Notes: generated by a model not told the origin, from the letters alone. Positions 8,537 through 18,382 are shown, numbered from the stretch's first letter. The stretch is DNA of 64,000 nucleotides from Butyrivibrio proteoclasticus (GCF_900115735.1 NZ_FOXO01000023.1:1-64000); one strand, 5' to 3'. Numbers and translations are program-made.

Positions 8537-10255
8537 TTGCTTTTAGCATTTTTTGCATGTTGGTCACTTCAGTTGATATTAGGAATTACCGTTAGAAATC
8601 CTCTAACGGTAGTTCTTTTTGTGTGTCTTTTATTTGCTGATAATAAGGCTAAAGAGTATAAGATAAAAAAGATACCTGGATTATGTATATCGGTGGGGCT
8701 ATCCGCTGTTGTTTCATATTTTCTTAGAACAAAAGTTACAGAAGGGTTTGACAGTTCACTTTTTAAGATTTTATCGCTCCTTATTTTATCATGTGGCATT
8801 ATCTGTTTATGCTATATCATTTACGAGGGCTTATATGCACTTATAAAAAGAGATAAAAAAGAAGAAATTCCTGCAAAATACCAGACTGTACAAAAAATAC
8901 TTGATAAGTATTATGATTTGATCAATACCCCTAAAAAGACCTTTATTTTTTGCTTTTGTTTATGCCTTCTTTGTTGGTTTCCATATTTTCTATATGAATT
9001 CCCAGGAATAATGACTGCTGACTCACTGGTTCAGTATGAACAAATCATGGGATTAAGGCCATATTCCAATCATCATCCCATGGTACACACGCTTTTGATA
9101 AAGCTTTTCTATAGCATTGGATTCTTTTTTACAAGAGATGCTGTAAGTGCTATCAGCTTCTATACCGTTTTTCAGATGCTTTTATTTGCAGCAGCCTTAT
9201 CAAGGCTTGTTATGGAAATAAGAGTGATCTCCGAAAAGAATAATCTACTTATGGAACTGATAAGTGTTATCTTTTTTGCGCTGGTTCCGTTTAATGCTGT
9301 GTTTGCAGTGACTATTTGGAAGGATATTCCATTTGCTGCGATTACAGTTCTTTTCGTGTGCCATATTATTGAGATGAAAAATAAAAGAGCTTCATATCCG
9401 GGCTTCATCGTGCTTGGAATTTTGTTTTCATTATTTAGATCCAATGCCTGGTACGCATTTATAGTATGGTCTTTCGTTTTTGTATATTCCTTCAGAAAAG
9501 AAATAAAAAAAGCGGTTTTATCAGTTATTATTGTTCTTTTATTTGTTGCAGTCGTAAAAGGCCCGATATTTGACAGGCTTGGGGTAGAAAAGCCTGATTT
9601 TGTCGAATCCTTATCTGTTCCGATTTCTCAGATTGCAAGAGTTTTAGTTAATGACAGAGAACTCAAACCTTCAGAAAAAGAGCTTATCGATGCAGTAATA
9701 GATACAACTTATATTCATGAGTTATATGCTCCGGATTATGCAGATAATATAAAAGAACTTGTAAGAGCCGGAAATGTGACCTACCTTGAAAGTCACAAAG
9801 GAGAATACTTTAAGCTTTGGGCAGGTCTTTTACCGAGATATTTTGGAGATTACGTTTCTGCATGGTTTGATCTTCTTGGAGGATATATTTATCCTGATTT
9901 TACATATGCAGTAGGAGATATAGACGGCATAATGGGCAATGATTATGGCCTTGTCTGGATGCCTAAGATAGGCGGTAAGCTTGTAGTTAAGACAAAAGAA
10001 ATATTTATTAAGCTCGGAGGTTTTGTTCCAATTTATGGCATGTTTTGGAGTATTGGAACATACTCATGGCTTTTGATAATAGCTCTTTTGGCAGGTATAA
10101 AGAAAAAAATAAAGACACCAGAGATGTGGCTTTTATTTTTGATGCTTGGAACGCTTTTAATAGCAGCACCTAATCTTGAATTTAGATATGCATATTCTTT
10201 GGTTTTGGTCTGGCCACTTTTTATCAGTAGGGTAAATTCTTCAAAACAGGCTTGA
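8537..10255 (+). CDS. DUF6020-type polytopic membrane protein
   Basis: The 572-residue protein has about twelve hydrophobic segments and resembles the DUF6020 family of Firmicutes membrane proteins, which look like glycosyltransferase-C type enzymes. The loop after the first cytoplasmic region holds GIMTADSLVQYEQIMG and SNHHPMVHTLLIK, with conserved acidic and His residues typical of lipid-linked-sugar glycosyltransferases of this kind. It starts with TTG directly after the lysA stop; GGGGGA in the end of lysA is the ribosome binding site. The acceptor and donor are unknown. Confidence 0.75.
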   Translation: MLLAFFACWSLQLILGITVRNPLTVVLFVCLLFADNKAKEYKIKKIPGLCISVGLSAVVSYFLRTKVTEGFDSSLFKILSLLILSCGIICLCYIIYEGLYALIKRDKKEEIPAKYQTVQKILDKYYDLINTPKKTFIFCFCLCLLCWFPYFLYEFPGIMTADSLVQYEQIMGLRPYSNHHPMVHTLLIKLFYSIGFFFTRDAVSAISFYTVFQMLLFAAALSRLVMEIRVISEKNNLLMELISVIFFALVPFNAVFAVTIWKDIPFAAITVLFVCHIIEMKNKRASYPGFIVLGILFSLFRSNAWYAFIVWSFVFVYSFRKEIKKAVLSVIIVLLFVAVVKGPIFDRLGVEKPDFVESLSVPISQIARVLVNDRELKPSEKELIDAVIDTTYIHELYAPDYADNIKELVRAGNVTYLESHKGEYFKLWAGLLPRYFGDYVSAWFDLLGGYIYPDFTYAVGDIDGIMGNDYGLVWMPKIGGKLVVKTKEIFIKLGGFVPIYGMFWSIGTYSWLLIIALLAGIKKKIKTPEMWLLFLMLGTLLIAAPNLEFRYAYSLVLVWPLFISRVNSSKQA

Positions 10256-10336
10256 TTCATCGGATTTTGTGTAGTATCATAACTTAAGTGCATATTTGTA
10301 TACAATTATCCAATTAAACACATTGAGATCAAAAAT

Positions 10337-11230
10337 ATGAATCAACAGATTAATGAGTTTGTAGAACATCTTCATAGTGTTAAGAAAACCAGCGAGAATA
10401 CCTGCCTTTCATATAAGCGTGATCTTGAACGCATGGCGGCATTCATGCACGAGCGTGGGATAGATGAAGTCAGCGGTGTGACAGAGGATAAACTAACTGA
10501 CTACGCTAATAGTTTAAAAAATGAGAATTTTGCCCCTGCGTCTATCACAAGGCATTATACATCTATGAAAGCTTTTTTCAGATACATGGTAGAGAATGGG
10601 AATATCACAGATAGTCCTGCAGAAATCTTGAAAAGTCCCCATGTAAAAAAGAATCCGCCCAGAGTTTTATCTGCAGTTGAGATTGAAGGCCTTTTATCAC
10701 AGAAATTTTCAAGTGATGCCAAGGGTAAAAGAGACAAGGCTATATTAGAGTTGTTATACGCTACTGGATTAAAAGCGTCAGAGCTTGTAAATTTGAAGCT
10801 TTCCAATGTAGATATTGGACTTGGCTGTATTCGTCTTCCTAGGAACGCAGGAGATTCCAAAGAGAGACTTATTCCTTATGGAAAGAAAGCAAAAACAGCG
10901 ATGCATGATTACCTGCTTAATGCAAGAAGAGAGCTGATTGGCAGTTCTAATGACGAAGAGTTCGTTTTCGTAAATTGTAATGGTACGTCGCTTAGCAGAC
11001 AGGGACTATGGAAGCTTATCAAGACTTATGTCAGAAAGGCCGGAGTTGATTCTGACATTACTATCTTTACTTTAAGGCATTCTTTTGCGGCACATTTAGT
11101 TGAGAATGGAGCTGATATCAGCTCTGTTCAGGAACTTATGGGATATGCAGACAGCAATACTATTTCACAATACATTTCCAAAGATGAACAAGTTAATGAC
11201 CCATATGGATGGGCTAGAATAAGAAATTGA
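10337..11230 (+). CDS. XerD-like tyrosine recombinase, catalytically degenerate
   Basis: The 297-residue protein has the two-domain layout of XerD: a SAM-like core-binding domain (about 1-85) and a catalytic domain (about 107-290). Several active-site residues are altered. The first Arg is Lys (ATGLKASEL, K146), the HxxR His is Phe (FTLRHSF, F244), the second His is Tyr (ELMGYAD, Y270) and the hairpin Lys is not evident (Gly at 172). R247 and the nucleophile Y279 remain. It is neither truncated nor frameshifted, so selection may keep it for binding. No phage or integron genes surround it; an aminotransferase gene follows after 18 bases. Confidence 0.88.
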   Translation: MNQQINEFVEHLHSVKKTSENTCLSYKRDLERMAAFMHERGIDEVSGVTEDKLTDYANSLKNENFAPASITRHYTSMKAFFRYMVENGNITDSPAEILKSPHVKKNPPRVLSAVEIEGLLSQKFSSDAKGKRDKAILELLYATGLKASELVNLKLSNVDIGLGCIRLPRNAGDSKERLIPYGKKAKTAMHDYLLNARRELIGSSNDEEFVFVNCNGTSLSRQGLWKLIKTYVRKAGVDSDITIFTLRHSFAAHLVENGADISSVQELMGYADSNTISQYISKDEQVNDPYGWARIRN

Positions 11231-11248
11231 TTTTTTAAGGAGATTAAA

Positions 11249-12559
11249 ATGGCGAAGAGCGAAATCCAAACAAAGAAGTATTCTGAAATGACTAAGCAGG
11301 AGCTTATGCAGGAAAAAGAAGCGCTGAAGGCTCAGTATAAAAAGTATCAGGGTATGGGACTTAATCTTAATATGGCGAGAGGAAAGCCATGCAGAGAGCA
11401 GCTTGATCTTTCTATGGGCATGATGGATACGCTTAATTCTGATGCAGATCTTTCTTGTGAGGATGGAACAGATTGCCGTAACTATGGTGTACTCGATGGT
11501 ATCCATGAGGCAAAGGTCCTGATTGGAGCCATGATGGAGAATAAGCCTGAAAACATCATTATCTATGGCAATTCTTCTCTTAATGTTATGTATGATACAG
11601 TATCAAGAGCATATACTCATGGTATTATGGGCAACACTCCTTGGTGCAAGCTTGATAAAGTTAAATTCCTTTGCCCTGTTCCGGGGTATGACAGGCATTT
11701 TGCAATAACAGAGTATTTTGGAATTGAGATGATTCCTGTACAGATGACTCCTACAGGTCCTGATATGGATGAAGTAGAAAGACTAGTAAAAGATGATGAA
11801 TCAATAAAGGGAATCTGGTGTGTTCCGAAGTATTCAAACCCACAGGGATACTCATATTCAGATGAGACAGTAAGACGTTTTGCGCGACTTCGTCCTGCAG
11901 CTAGGGATTTCCGAATCTTTTGGGATAATGCTTATGGTGTTCATCATCTCTATGATGGAAGTCAGGATTATCTTATTGAGATTCTTGAAGAGTGTAAAAA
12001 AGCAGGAAGCCCGGATCTTGTATATAAATTTTCTTCAACATCAAAGATTACTTTCCCTGGAAGTGGAATAGCAGCTATAGCTACATCTTTGAACAACCTT
12101 GAAGAGATTAAAGCTCAGCTTACCTATCAGACAATCGGTCATGATAAGGTTAACCAGCTTCGTCATGTACGTTTCTTTGGTGATCTGGCTGGAATCAAGG
12201 CACATATGAAAAAACATGCCGCTATAATCAGACCTAAGTTTGAGGCGGTTTTGGAAACACTTGAAAGAGATCTTGAGCCGGTAGGAATTGGATCATGGAC
12301 AAATCCTAAGGGTGGATACTTCATCAGTTTTGATGCCCCTGATGGATGCGCTAAGGCTATAGTAGATAAGGCAAAGAAAGCTGGAGTAACAATGACTAAG
12401 GCAGGAGCAACTTATCCATATGGGAAGGACCCTCATGACAGTAACATACGTATTGCTCCTACATTTCCATCACTTTCAGATCTTAAGCTTGCAATGGACA
12501 TCTTTACTGTATGTGTTCGAATTGTTGCAATTGATAAGTTACTTGCGGAATCTGAATAA
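11249..12559 (+). CDS. Aspartate-type class I PLP aminotransferase
   Basis: The 436-residue protein resembles the subgroup Ic aspartate aminotransferases (PF12897 type). The PLP lysine is in FSSTSKITFPGSG, the Asn/Asp pair in CVPKYSNPQGYSYS and WDNAYGVHHL, and the C-terminal substrate Arg in SNIRIAPTFPS. The N-terminus is a charged helical segment seen in this subgroup. AAGGAG precedes the ATG. The true amino-acid specificity cannot be read from the sequence; aspartate/2-oxoglutarate is the usual one. Confidence 0.87.
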   Translation: MAKSEIQTKKYSEMTKQELMQEKEALKAQYKKYQGMGLNLNMARGKPCREQLDLSMGMMDTLNSDADLSCEDGTDCRNYGVLDGIHEAKVLIGAMMENKPENIIIYGNSSLNVMYDTVSRAYTHGIMGNTPWCKLDKVKFLCPVPGYDRHFAITEYFGIEMIPVQMTPTGPDMDEVERLVKDDESIKGIWCVPKYSNPQGYSYSDETVRRFARLRPAARDFRIFWDNAYGVHHLYDGSQDYLIEILEECKKAGSPDLVYKFSSTSKITFPGSGIAAIATSLNNLEEIKAQLTYQTIGHDKVNQLRHVRFFGDLAGIKAHMKKHAAIIRPKFEAVLETLERDLEPVGIGSWTNPKGGYFISFDAPDGCAKAIVDKAKKAGVTMTKAGATYPYGKDPHDSNIRIAPTFPSLSDLKLAMDIFTVCVRIVAIDKLLAESE

Positions 12560-12579
12560 TTTGACTAAATAGAATAAAC

Positions 12580-12620
12580 AGGCCTCTTCTATATTTGGGA
12601 TAGAAGAGGCCTCATTTTTT
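12580..12620. terminator. Bidirectional terminator between the aminotransferase and aroF
   Basis: The 13-bp arms AGGCCTCTTCTAT (12580-12592) and ATAGAAGAGGCCT (12600-12612) form a strong hairpin followed by a T-run on the plus strand. It lies between convergent genes and can serve both, although the T-tail is better on the plus strand. Confidence 0.88.
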
Positions 12621-12645
12621 GTATTAGAATTGGAAAAGGAACAGT

Positions 12646-13674
12646 TTACGCAAGATCTGCAATCTCAAGAAGAAGGCGTTCTGTATCATTCCAGCCAAGA
12701 CATGGATCTGTAATGGATTTACCATAGATTCCGTCACCGATTTTTTGATTTCCTTCTTCGATGTAGCTCTCAATCATTACACCTTTAACAAGTCCCTTAA
12801 TGTCTGAGTTAAGTTTTCTTGAATGAAGAACTTCTTTTACAATCCTGATCTGTTCTTTGTACTGCTTGTTAGAGTTATTATGATTAGCATCAATTATTGC
12901 AGCCGGATTTACAATTTCGCGTTGCTCATAGAGCTTTAATAAAAGGCTTAAATCTTCATAATGGTAGTTTGGAAGTGACTGACCATGCTTGTTGCTTGAA
13001 CCACGAAGAACACAGTGAGCAAGAGGATTACCATTAGTAGTAACTTCATAGCCTCTGTAAACAAATGAATGTGACTGCTGTGCAGCATATACTGAGTTGA
13101 GCATTACGCTGAATGTGCCACTAGTAGGATTTTTCATACCAGCAGGAACGTCAAATCCACTGGCTGTCATGCGGTGTTCCTGATCCTCAACAGAACGGGC
13201 GCCTATAGCCACGTAGGAGAGGATATCAGCAACGTATCCCCAATTTTCAGGGTAGAGCATCTCATCGGCAGCAGTTAGACCAGATTCTTCTATTGCCTTG
13301 ATCTGCATATGTCTCATGGCGATAAGGCCGGCATGAAAATCTGTTTTTCCCTCCGGGTCAGGCTGAGATGTTATTCCTTTGTAGCCTTCTCCGGTTGTAC
13401 GAGGCTTATTTGTATAAATTCTTGGGATAAGAATGAGCTTATCCTTAACCTTCTCGTTAACTTTTCCAAGTCTTGAAACGTAATCGCAAACTGCGTCTTC
13501 ATTATCAGCTGAACATGGGCCGACAATTACGAGAAACTTATTGCTTTTACCTGTGAATACATCAGCAATTTCCTGATCTCTTTCTCTTTTTATCTTTGCA
13601 AGTTCTTTTGTAAGTGGAAATTCTTCCCTGATCTCATCAGGAGTGGGAAGCTTTTGTATATATTCAAAAGACAT
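12646..13674 (-). CDS. aroF: 3-deoxy-7-phosphoheptulonate synthase (class I)
   Basis: DAHP synthase joins phosphoenolpyruvate and erythrose 4-phosphate as the first shikimate-pathway step. The 342-residue protein carries class-I alpha landmarks: LVIVGPCSADNED, the PRIYTNKPRTTGEGYKG segment, GARSVEDQEHR and IDANHNNSNKQ. The N-terminal extension typical of the feedback-regulated AroFGH type is present; which aromatic acid inhibits it cannot be told. A CCTCC on the plus strand just before the start is its ribosome binding site. The symbol marks the enzyme class, not a specific isozyme. Confidence 0.92.
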   Translation of the reverse strand: MSFEYIQKLPTPDEIREEFPLTKELAKIKRERDQEIADVFTGKSNKFLVIVGPCSADNEDAVCDYVSRLGKVNEKVKDKLILIPRIYTNKPRTTGEGYKGITSQPDPEGKTDFHAGLIAMRHMQIKAIEESGLTAADEMLYPENWGYVADILSYVAIGARSVEDQEHRMTASGFDVPAGMKNPTSGTFSVMLNSVYAAQQSHSFVYRGYEVTTNGNPLAHCVLRGSSNKHGQSLPNYHYEDLSLLLKLYEQREIVNPAAIIDANHNNSNKQYKEQIRIVKEVLHSRKLNSDIKGLVKGVMIESYIEEGNQKIGDGIYGKSITDPCLGWNDTERLLLEIADLA

Positions 13675-13729
13675 TTATTATTCCTCCAATATAGCTTTAT
13701 TTTAATCACGTAAGTCATACTATAGCACT

Positions 13730-15613
13730 TTAAACTGTAAAAGTAAACTTGTTTTTATCTAAAGAATATAAGTTGTCAATTAAGGCATTAAGCTGACATA
13801 TTTTTTCAGATGATGTCAGCTTTTCAACAGTAATTTCAAGAGCTAGAGAGCTTATGGTATTCATAGTATATTCATCGCACTTTGCAATGGGAAGTGACTC
13901 AATTGCTGAACGAAGCATCTTCATATTCTTAAAAGTATGCCTGTAATAAAAAGCCATGACTCTTGAATTGAGCACAGCCATAATATAAAGAGCAGAGTAT
14001 CCGGGAACTCTTGGAATCAGTATATTAGCACTGTTAAGAGAAATGACACCCTTGCTATCATAGGCAAATATGGGCTCATTTGCAATAAATTTATAAAAAA
14101 GTTTTTCGGCTGACCGATACATGTGTTCAGGAGCAACCTGCTGGAAATTTTGCGGGGCAAATTTAGTATAGTTTTCTGGATCATCATAGTAGTATTTATG
14201 GATGTCGGACCCTTTTACAATTCCTTCATATCCATCTAAAGGTGTTTTTGATAAAACAGATTTATTGGAGCCTGTTACAATTCCCAAGGCAAAATCAGCC
14301 TGTCCCTTTAAGGTAAAATGAGGAACAGAGAGAATTTTCTCAATGATTTTGTATTCTTCATTGTCCGCAAGAATATGGAAGCTATTTTTATTGATCCTAT
14401 GAGGGCTAACCATATATTTTTTTTCACAGACAATGAGTTCATTTTTAATTTTTCTATATTGACTAACGGTTATTCCATCTGTTTCTTTGTTATTAAGCCT
14501 TAAAATGATGCATGGACATTGTACTTTATCAAAAATATCGCCCAAATAACTGATTCCTGAAACAAAGGCATTTTTTTCCATGAATGCCCTTACTGACTCA
14601 TGGTAATCGGCACCCAAAATGGTTTCAGGAAGAAGAAAGAGCATATTTCCATCAGAAGTAAGGCTCTTTACAGCTTTTTCTACAAAAAGGTCAAATGATT
14701 CAGGTTTTCCTTTACTTAAAAGGCTTTCATAGTTTTTCCTAAGTTCAATCACCTGCTCTTTGGTAAAAGAGCTGCCCCAGGGCGGATTACCAATGATAAT
14801 GTCAAATTTATGAAGCATTTCATTATTGCTTAAAAAGTCTATGCAACGGATATTGTGAGTAATAGTATTAAGTTCAGCTTTTTTACTGATGCCATATTTA
14901 ATGGACAGATTGATCCTTGCAATGTTGATGGCAATTTCATCGATGTCGTATCCATGGATCGATTCAAGAGCATATGAATCAGGAAGCCGTAAAAGGAAGT
15001 TGCCGGTTCCACATGCAGGATCGCATATGTTTTGAACTGTAGCAGGTAATTCATTTATCATAAGATCTACAGCAAAAAAAGGAGTGTAGTAGGAACCGGT
15101 AGCCTTTTTATCCTGCAGACGTCTGAGAGAGATATATATAAGTCCCAAGGTGTCTTCAAAAGGTACGTATACAAGTTTATATGAAGAAAAAAGAGCTTTT
15201 GTCTTTTTGGACGGTAAGCGTCCAGGCAGAAGGCTTTGTCTGATCTCTTTTGGAATTCCTTTTGACGTCATTATCATATCAGCATAGAAACTGATAACCT
15301 CAGTGATTTCCAGGGTCATTTTCTGAAATATTCCGATTATTGAAACTATGGTTTTATAGTTTGGAGATTTTTTTGAAATATATGATTTGGGAATATAGTT
15401 TAAACCAAGGCGGGACTTATTTCTTCTGGATGTGAGCATTTTTGATGTATTAAGTGATTCTGACAGCATTTGTATGTCTTTGTTGAGGATGATAGTTTTG
15501 TTATCGCGTTTTGTGGCAACAACTTTTCCAAGTTTTATCCAATTTCTGACTGTTGCTTCAGAGATTTTCAAATATTCACTTAATTCCGGGATAGTCATAT
15601 ATTCTTCGCTCAT
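13730..15613 (-). CDS. HTH-N6-adenine DNA methyltransferase with TaqI/Eco57I-like recognition region
   Basis: The 627-residue protein starts with an excisionase-type winged HTH (about 5-52, TIPELSEYLKISEATVRNW). The methyltransferase domain has an SAM-binding motif DPACGTGNF (about 198-206) and a catalytic NPPW (276-279) of the N6-adenine type. The C-terminal part (about 430-627) resembles the target-recognition domain of TaqI/Eco57I-like enzymes. No PD-(D/E)xK nuclease segment is evident and no restriction gene is adjacent, so it looks like an orphan methyltransferase. This layout recalls CamA of Clostridioides difficile, an orphan epigenetic methylase, but homology to it is not shown. It lies upstream of aroF on the same strand with a 55-base gap. 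Confidence 0.88.
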   Translation of the reverse strand: MSEEYMTIPELSEYLKISEATVRNWIKLGKVVATKRDNKTIILNKDIQMLSESLNTSKMLTSRRNKSRLGLNYIPKSYISKKSPNYKTIVSIIGIFQKMTLEITEVISFYADMIMTSKGIPKEIRQSLLPGRLPSKKTKALFSSYKLVYVPFEDTLGLIYISLRRLQDKKATGSYYTPFFAVDLMINELPATVQNICDPACGTGNFLLRLPDSYALESIHGYDIDEIAINIARINLSIKYGISKKAELNTITHNIRCIDFLSNNEMLHKFDIIIGNPPWGSSFTKEQVIELRKNYESLLSKGKPESFDLFVEKAVKSLTSDGNMLFLLPETILGADYHESVRAFMEKNAFVSGISYLGDIFDKVQCPCIILRLNNKETDGITVSQYRKIKNELIVCEKKYMVSPHRINKNSFHILADNEEYKIIEKILSVPHFTLKGQADFALGIVTGSNKSVLSKTPLDGYEGIVKGSDIHKYYYDDPENYTKFAPQNFQQVAPEHMYRSAEKLFYKFIANEPIFAYDSKGVISLNSANILIPRVPGYSALYIMAVLNSRVMAFYYRHTFKNMKMLRSAIESLPIAKCDEYTMNTISSLALEITVEKLTSSEKICQLNALIDNLYSLDKNKFTFTV

Positions 15614-15670
15614 GAGGATATTATCAAAGAAATGAAAGCGTTTTGCAAGATGTATTAGTGAGGAACTCGT

Positions 15671-15699
15671 TTGAATCGGGATATTTCTTGCCTTATAAT
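15671..15699 (+). promoter_or_regulatory. Sigma-A-type promoter of the CDF transporter gene
   Basis: TTGAAT (15671-15676) and TATAAT (15694-15699) are separated by 17 bases and lie 44 bases before the ATG at 15744. Confidence 0.75.
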
Positions 15700-15743
15700 A
15701 TGAATAGCGTGAAATTCATAAACTATTACATGAAGGAGATTCT

Positions 15744-16850
15744 ATGGACAGAACTAAAAAAATAGTACAGACAAGTATAGTAGGAATCATTGCAAATGTG
15801 CTTCTTGCGGCATTTAAGGCATTTGTTGGAATTGTTTCTAATTCGGTTGCTATAACAATGGATGCTGTAAATAATTTAAGTGATGCAATGTCTTCCATTA
15901 TTACGATAGTAGGTACAAAGCTATCAGCAAAAGAACCGGATAAAGAGCATCCGTACGGCTATGGCAGGATAGAATATCTTACAACTATGGTTATTGGCGT
16001 TATCATTTTGTATGCCGGAATCACTTCGCTCATCGAGTCGGTTCAAAAAATCATAGAACCTGCAACGCCTGATTACAGTGCCGCAGCTCTTGTTATTGTA
16101 ACAGCAGCTATTCTAGTAAAAATACTTTTAGGACTTTATACAAAAAAGTCAGGTGAAAAGCTTTTATCAGATTCATTAGTCGCATCAGGTAAAGATGCGC
16201 TAAACGATTCTATCATTTCTGCTTCAACACTGTTGGCTGCAATCATCTTTATCACAACAGGGCTTAGTATTGAAGCGTTTGTAGGCATAATCATTGCCTT
16301 AATGATCATTAAGACTGGCTTTGAAACGTTAAAAGAGACAATTGGTGAAATACTTGGAGCAAGGATTTCTACAGAGATATCAAGATCGGTTAAAAATTCC
16401 ATCAATTCATTTCCTGAAGTTAATGGAGTTTACGACCTTCTTATCCATGATTATGGCAATCAAAAGCTTGTAGGGTCAGCTCATATTGAGATTCCTGATG
16501 ATATAACGGTTCCACAGATTGATAAGCTTGAAAGAAAAATTGCTACTAAAGTTTTAAAGGATACAGGAATAGTTATTTCGGGAATTTCCATTTATTCTAT
16601 GAATACAAGTAACCAAAAGGCAACTGACTTACGAGTAAAAGTCAATGAGATAATAAAGGATTATCCAAATGCTCTTCAGATGCATGGATTATACATAGAT
16701 GAGGAGGAAAAGAAGATTACTTTTGACCTTGTTATTTCTTTTAAAGAAAAGGATAAGAAGGGTGTTATTGATAAGGTAAAAGAGAGAGTAGAAAAACTAT
16801 ATGAAGGCTATGAAGTACAGATAGCTCTTGATTATGATTATTCAGATTGA
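15744..16850 (+). CDS. Cation diffusion facilitator, probably manganese type
   Basis: The 368-residue protein has six membrane helices (about 10-220) and a cytoplasmic ferredoxin-like domain, with a second such region at the C-terminus. CDF proteins export divalent metals by proton exchange. The site residues are N-x-x-x-D in helix 2 (DAVNNLSDA) and D-x-x-x-D in helix 5 (GKDALNDS). Zinc exporters usually have His in helix 5. The N/D/D/D set matches the one known for MntE-like Mn exporters, so Mn2+ is the best guess. AAGGAG precedes the ATG. It has its own promoter at 15671. Confidence 0.88.
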   Translation: MDRTKKIVQTSIVGIIANVLLAAFKAFVGIVSNSVAITMDAVNNLSDAMSSIITIVGTKLSAKEPDKEHPYGYGRIEYLTTMVIGVIILYAGITSLIESVQKIIEPATPDYSAAALVIVTAAILVKILLGLYTKKSGEKLLSDSLVASGKDALNDSIISASTLLAAIIFITTGLSIEAFVGIIIALMIIKTGFETLKETIGEILGARISTEISRSVKNSINSFPEVNGVYDLLIHDYGNQKLVGSAHIEIPDDITVPQIDKLERKIATKVLKDTGIVISGISIYSMNTSNQKATDLRVKVNEIIKDYPNALQMHGLYIDEEEKKITFDLVISFKEKDKKGVIDKVKERVEKLYEGYEVQIALDYDYSD

Positions 16851-16854
16851 TACA

Positions 16855-16890
16855 AAAGCCGCCAAAGATAAACTTTGACGGCTTATATTT
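16855..16890. terminator. Bidirectional terminator between the CDF and EAL genes
   Basis: The arms AAAGCCGCCAAAG (16855-16867) and CTTTGACGGCTT (16873-16884) form a stem with one mismatch, with T-rich tails on both strands. It lies between convergent genes. Confidence 0.82.
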
Positions 16891-18186
16891 TTATATTGCT
16901 TTTTGTTGAAGAAGTGATTCAAAAGCTCCCGAATCCAAAGGCTTAGAGAAATAGTAACCCTGTATTTCATCACAGCCTGCATTTTTTAGGAGCAGGTATT
17001 GTTTGGCATTTTCTACGCCTTCTGCTATCACTGTGAGGTTTAAGAGTTTGGCAATTTTTAAAATACAGTCAAGGAGGTTCATTTCCTTGTTGTTTTCAGC
17101 AATGTCCTTTATAAATCCTATGTCGAGCTTTAAAGCATCTAGTGGAAGGGTGGTGAGCATGTTAAAAGAAGAGTATCCTTTTCCAAAATCATCCATCTCG
17201 ACCATGAAGCCGGCCTTTTGCAGCTCTTTTACCACACCTACTATCTGATCAACATTGTCAGTATAGGCAGTTTCTGTAATCTCAAGATGAAGGTCTTTTG
17301 TCTCAATTCCGTTTTCTTCCACAATCTGTTTAAGATATGACAAAAAGTCAAGATCAAATATGTCTACTCTTGATACATTTACAGATACCGGAATAGTGTA
17401 ACCAAACTCATCTCTCCAGATGCGTATCTGTTTAGCAGCTTCTCTCCAAACGTAGCGATCAAGTTGCCTTATAAGTCCATTTTCCTCGAAAAGAGGAATA
17501 AAAAAGTCTGGCCTTACATCTCCAAAGTCAGGATGCTGCCATCTGATAAGTACTTCTGCACTGGATAGCTTTGGCTTTTCTCCGAGAATATTATATTTAG
17601 GCTGGAATACAAGCTTAAACTGGTTTTCGTTGAGGGCATCACCTATACTGTCGATAAGCATTGCTTCGTAGAGCTCTCGTTTATGCATTTTTTCATCGTA
17701 TATTTCGTAAGTAGAGCTGTGGCCATTCTTAGTAACTGAATTACATGCCTGAATAGCTCTGTCAAAGCGCTGCTGCAGTGAAGCTGCCATGGAAGTATCA
17801 GGATAGATTCCAATCCTTATCCTTGTGTCAGGAGTATTCATAATAGAAGCAAGCTCAGATGAAACCTGAGATATAAGGAAATCATAGTTATCCTGATGAT
17901 TGATATACATATAAAAAATGTCTGCATCATATCTACAGGCAATACCGTTGTGTTCTTTTGCAGTCTTGTTTACGCAATCCCCAATTGCGCATAAGACTTT
18001 GTCCCCGTATCCTCGACCATACAATTCATTGATCAGGTGAAATTTATTATAATTAAGTACAATAGCATCGACTCCCTGATGCGGATGTGATTTGTCGTAC
18101 TCAGTAGCTCTTGAAAAAAATTGCTCTTTTGAATAGAGCCCTGTCAAAGGATCTAGGGCGGTGGGTCTTTTTACTCTTCCTATCAT
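16891..18186 (-). CDS. Degenerate GGDEF + EAL cyclic-di-GMP protein
   Basis: The 431-residue protein begins with a GGDEF-fold domain (about 10-165, DPLTGLYSKEQFF) whose active loop is RYDADIF instead of GGDEF, so cyclase activity is unlikely. The EAL domain (about 190-431) keeps the key residues: the E in SAEVLIRW (EVL for EAL), LEITET, DDFGKGYSS, the Lys in LKLDIGFIK and the Glu in VIAEGVE. It is therefore probably an active c-di-GMP phosphodiesterase regulated by the inactive GGDEF part. No membrane helix or sensor domain is attached. Confidence 0.92.
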   Translation of the reverse strand: MIGRVKRPTALDPLTGLYSKEQFFSRATEYDKSHPHQGVDAIVLNYNKFHLINELYGRGYGDKVLCAIGDCVNKTAKEHNGIACRYDADIFYMYINHQDNYDFLISQVSSELASIMNTPDTRIRIGIYPDTSMAASLQQRFDRAIQACNSVTKNGHSSTYEIYDEKMHKRELYEAMLIDSIGDALNENQFKLVFQPKYNILGEKPKLSSAEVLIRWQHPDFGDVRPDFFIPLFEENGLIRQLDRYVWREAAKQIRIWRDEFGYTIPVSVNVSRVDIFDLDFLSYLKQIVEENGIETKDLHLEITETAYTDNVDQIVGVVKELQKAGFMVEMDDFGKGYSSFNMLTTLPLDALKLDIGFIKDIAENNKEMNLLDCILKIAKLLNLTVIAEGVENAKQYLLLKNAGCDEIQGYYFSKPLDSGAFESLLQQKAI

Positions 18187-18382
18187 AAAAACACGTGTCC
18201 ACTCCTTTGTGTATGCATTTTTTTAAATTATACATACAAAAAAAACAAAAAACATAAAGTTCGCAAAAAAATCACAATTTGATGGTATGATTTAGAATTT
18301 TGCCTAAATTTAAAACTGCAAGATTGTGATATTTTTCATAAAAAACAATAAATAGCACAATATTATCTGATAATTAGGACAC

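Noticed and set aside
13730..15613. Complete type IIG restriction-modification enzyme
   Set aside because: No PD-(D/E)xK nuclease segment is seen, so it is treated as a methyltransferase only.
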